Shown here: piece by piece, positions 22,082 to 24,197 of the stretch
How positions within the stretch are numbered: position 1 is the first letter of the stretch
How the letters are laid out: every line of letters begins with the position of its first letter
NCBI GenBank assembly: GCA_964554335.1
Contig: CAZKOF010000030.1
Span: 1 to 24,197 of the forward strand
Origin: UBA3263 sp964554335
GTDB lineage: Bacteria > Bacteroidota > Bacteroidia > Bacteroidales > Muribaculaceae
Reading direction: 5' to 3'
DNA: 24,197 nt
Position numbers and translations under genes: made by a program
The notes under the pieces: model-generated
What the model saw: only the letters and a program-made list of their open reading frames with translations
Told to the model about the DNA's origin: nothing
Database searches by the model: none

Positions 22082-24068
22082 ATTTAACCAGGACTTTCTT
22101 GCCGTTGATGATGTTGATGCCCTTGACGGGAGCGCTCAGGTGCTGGCCGCGAAGGTTATAGATAACCGTCGAGCCGTTCTCGTCGAAGCGGATTTCATTG
22201 ATGGAACCGGCCTCGCCATAGATGGTAACCTTAGCGAAGCGAATCTGCCCGGCCTTAGACTCGCCGTCGGTGCCCATAGTAGCGTAGTTGCCAACGGTGA
22301 AAGTCACGTTATTCGCATTGCCTTCCCAGATGATTTCGGTGTCGCCGGCTGCCTGAGCGGGGTTCAGAGATCCGGTGCTGGGGGTAAACGTGGTGTAGCG
22401 GTAAGCTGCGTCAGAAGCGAGAGTGAAGACAATCTTGCTCATATTGCCGCCGGCAACGGTCAGAGTGCCCTTAGCGTAGAGGCGGATTGCATCGGTCTTT
22501 TCGTGATAGGCGGGCGCGGTCGTGCCGTCGTTCTTTGCGAGAGTAACGGTGAAACCGTCTTTGGTTGCGGTCGCTCCGTCGCCACCTGCGCCGAAGTCAG
22601 AGGCAACAATAGTGATGCCGTCGCCGGGTTCAACTACCGGAGGTTCGGGGGTGTCGCCGGTTTCCGTGCCGCCCTCGATGGTGATGGGGAAGAGCTGCTT
22701 GGTTTCGTCATAAACTGCACCGATACCGGTGATGGTGGTGCCTTCGAGTCCCTTGATGCCTTCGATGTTGAAGCGGTTGAAGATCTGCAGGGTGGTGGTG
22801 CCATCGGTAACGTTCCACGTATCGCCGTCAGCAACGATGCTTACATTCTTAACCGTCACATACTGAGCAAGCTGAACCTTATCGAGAGAGGTCTCAGCGG
22901 GAGTAACTGCAGTGCCCTCGGTTGCGTCGCCGAAGCTATCTGCTTTGGGAGACATCTGAGGCATGTTCATATAGTAGCCGAACTTGCCGATAATGCCGGT
23001 CAGCCGGTCGCCGTTTTTGTAGGTCTTGTCGAGCTTGCCGTAAACTTCGAGATTGGAAGTGCCGTCTGTGATGAAAAGGTAGCTGCCGCTTTGGTAAACC
23101 ACAGTAACGGCGCCGAGAATCTTGTAGAAATTGTTCTCGTCCTGCTCCTCGATAAACGAAGTCAGAGTAGCGGTTTCCTTAACCTCGACTTCGGGCAGGC
23201 CGCCGGTAACTTCATACTTGCTGACATTCTTCAGACCGTGAATGCCGAAATACTTCTCAAGAGTACCATAGAGGTTAACTTCCTTACCGAGCATACCGGC
23301 ATTATCCTTAAGGTTAAGAGCCGTGCGCACATCGCCTGCAGGAAGCTGTACGGCAACCATCTTGGTCACGTCTGTTTCTCCTGCAGCATCAGCGATAGCG
23401 AGATTTGAAGCAGAAGCGCTTGCGCCGGTCTCTGCAGTGAAAGCGGCCGTGGTCGTACCATTGAAAGAACCAACAACATAACCCTTGACCCAAGCGTTTG
23501 CGCCGCTCAGCGAAGCAACATCCAGTGCGAGCACCTCAGCGACGGTGTACTGCTGAACCTCAGGATCGGGAGTAGGGTCGGGGTCGGGAGTAGTTCCGTC
23601 GGTGTTGATGGTGAAAGTCTGGAAACGAACGTTTTGGCCGGTAGTATTGCTAAAGGTAACAACGTTGGTGCCATCGCAAGTGAAAGTCACTGCGTCAACA
23701 TTGGTTCCGGTGCAGCTGACACCGGTGATTTTCATGTCAGCCGGGCCGGTAATGGTCATGTCATTGTTTTTGTAGACTCTGATGTTCGACTTACCGTTTG
23801 CATTGGTAGACAATGGATAGTAATAAGCCGGAGCGGTAGAACCTGAACCCTGAGAGAAAGTGAAAGAGAAATCACCGATTTTAAGGCTTTCAAGGGGCTG
23901 AACGTGTTTCGCCTCACCAGGGTCGCTATCACTATTGGTGCCGGCAGGACGTTCCGAAGTTTCCGTACCTACCAAATCAGTAGCGGTAGTAGCATCAAGC
24001 TCATAAGAAGCAGCGCTTGCCGACATGGTAAAAGCAGCCACTGCGAGAGCGAGTAAAGTTTTTTTCAT
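22080..24068 (-). CDS. secreted multi-domain protein with DUF6359/OB-fold-like modules and C-terminal tail
   Basis: This 662-residue protein has a signal peptide (to about residue 19). A beta-rich module follows at 63-155, then a Pro-Asp linker (160-170), a DUF6359-like region at 173-287 (YTVAEVLALD, then WVKGYVVGSFNG), and OB-fold-like segments at 298-347 and 398-466 (YLFITDGTSNLEVYG; WNVTDGTTTLQIFN). After a Pro/Glu linker comes a second module at 486-618 that resembles the first: FSFTFSQGSGSTAPAYYY against FTVTLAKNDGTTAPAYHE, and IRVYKNNDMTITG against IRLYAKGTLTVAG. The tail at 622-662 (VIYNLRGQHL, then INIINGKKVLVK) is of the same type as that of the broken gene. The protein is probably cell-surface or secreted. 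OB-folds often bind sugars or nucleic acids, but no catalytic residues are recognised. It is monocistronic, with its own promoter and terminator. The DUF6359 label is from pattern recognition only. Confidence 0.82.
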   Translation of the reverse strand: MKKTLLALAVAAFTMSASAASYELDATTATDLVGTETSERPAGTNSDSDPGEAKHVQPLESLKIGDFSFTFSQGSGSTAPAYYYPLSTNANGKSNIRVYKNNDMTITGPADMKITGVSCTGTNVDAVTFTCDGTNVVTFSNTTGQNVRFQTFTINTDGTTPDPDPTPDPEVQQYTVAEVLALDVASLSGANAWVKGYVVGSFNGTTTAAFTAETGASASASNLAIADAAGETDVTKMVAVQLPAGDVRTALNLKDNAGMLGKEVNLYGTLEKYFGIHGLKNVSKYEVTGGLPEVEVKETATLTSFIEEQDENNFYKILGAVTVVYQSGSYLFITDGTSNLEVYGKLDKTYKNGDRLTGIIGKFGYYMNMPQMSPKADSFGDATEGTAVTPAETSLDKVQLAQYVTVKNVSIVADGDTWNVTDGTTTLQIFNRFNIEGIKGLEGTTITGIGAVYDETKQLFPITIEGGTETGDTPEPPVVEPGDGITIVASDFGAGGDGATATKDGFTVTLAKNDGTTAPAYHEKTDAIRLYAKGTLTVAGGNMSKIVFTLASDAAYRYTTFTPSTGSLNPAQAAGDTEIIWEGNANNVTFTVGNYATMGTDGESKAGQIRFAKVTIYGEAGSINEIRFDENGSTVIYNLRGQHLSAPVKGINIINGKKVLVK

Positions 24069-24116
24069 AAACTTTGAATTTTTATTGGTAAAATAAAATA
24101 GTGAATAATTTTGCTA

Positions 24117-24124
24117 CAAATATA
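24117..24124 (-). promoter_or_regulatory. -7 promoter element of the secreted OB-fold protein gene
   Basis: On the minus strand this reads TATATTTG, matching TAnnTTTG. Transcription would start near 24113, giving an AT-rich leader of about 45 bases. No TTTG is apparent at the -33 distance. Nothing else is recognised between here and the window end. Confidence 0.6.
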
Positions 24125-24197
24125 CGAAACCTGTTGGTTGAATTAAGGTAGGTTCTATTAATTGGTTTATCAGCGCGTAATGCAGAACCCCAAAAGC

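Noticed and set aside
22140..23408. 422-residue plus-strand ORF opposite the secreted protein
   Set aside because: Shadow frame; the minus-strand protein has a signal peptide, linkers, tail, promoter and terminator.

Overview
The window looks like a chromosomal segment of a Bacteroidales bacterium, most likely in or near the family Muribaculaceae. Nearly every transcription unit is preceded by the Bacteroidota -7 element TAnnTTTG, sometimes with a -33 TTTG, and Shine-Dalgarno sequences are not obvious. Gene content agrees: MenA, a DPP5-like S9 peptidase, a small outer-membrane barrel, a DUF6359-like secreted protein, and C-terminal tails of the type Y(D/N)LRG...NG(R/K)KV. The family-level assignment is inference. 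I see no rRNA, tRNA, CRISPR array, integrase or transposase.

Region 1 (1-5784) is an AT-rich accessory block: a large single-chain type IIG-like restriction-modification enzyme, then an AbiEi/AbiEii toxin-antitoxin pair. A near-identical promoter-proximal sequence lies at both ends of the block (85-112 and 5768-5794), which may mark how it was inserted. Region 2 (5785-10545) is GC-rich core sequence: a small DUF2752 membrane protein overlapping dnaG, then an S9 dipeptidyl peptidase lipoprotein ending at a strong hairpin. Region 3 (10661-13673) is about the cell envelope: outer-membrane phospholipase A, then an operon pairing a membrane-anchored protein with two retropepsin-like motifs and lpxB (ATGA overlap).

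Region 4 (13678-16410) holds a minus-strand pair, menA and a CPBP-family membrane protease, which converges on lpxB. It is divergent from an AI-2E-family membrane protein, with closely packed back-to-back promoters. Region 5 (16438-17144) is a second toxin-antitoxin pair of the MntA/HepT type; both hallmark motifs (GSx10DxD and Rx4HxY) are intact. About 325 bp without a convincing gene follows.

Region 6 (17410-22003, all minus strand) reads from a strong promoter through enolase, a long imperfect inverted repeat, a small outer-membrane barrel and a large secreted repeat protein. The last is broken by an in-frame TGA, a short tandem insertion and a one-base change in a six-base homopolymer. 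Region 7 (22020-24197) is a secreted multi-domain protein with its own promoter and a textbook intrinsic terminator.

The points most worth following are the flanking repeat of the defence block, the tandem retropepsin-like protein coupled to lpxB, the several genes whose promoter leaves almost no 5' leader, the inverted repeat after enolase, and the multiply broken surface-protein gene.
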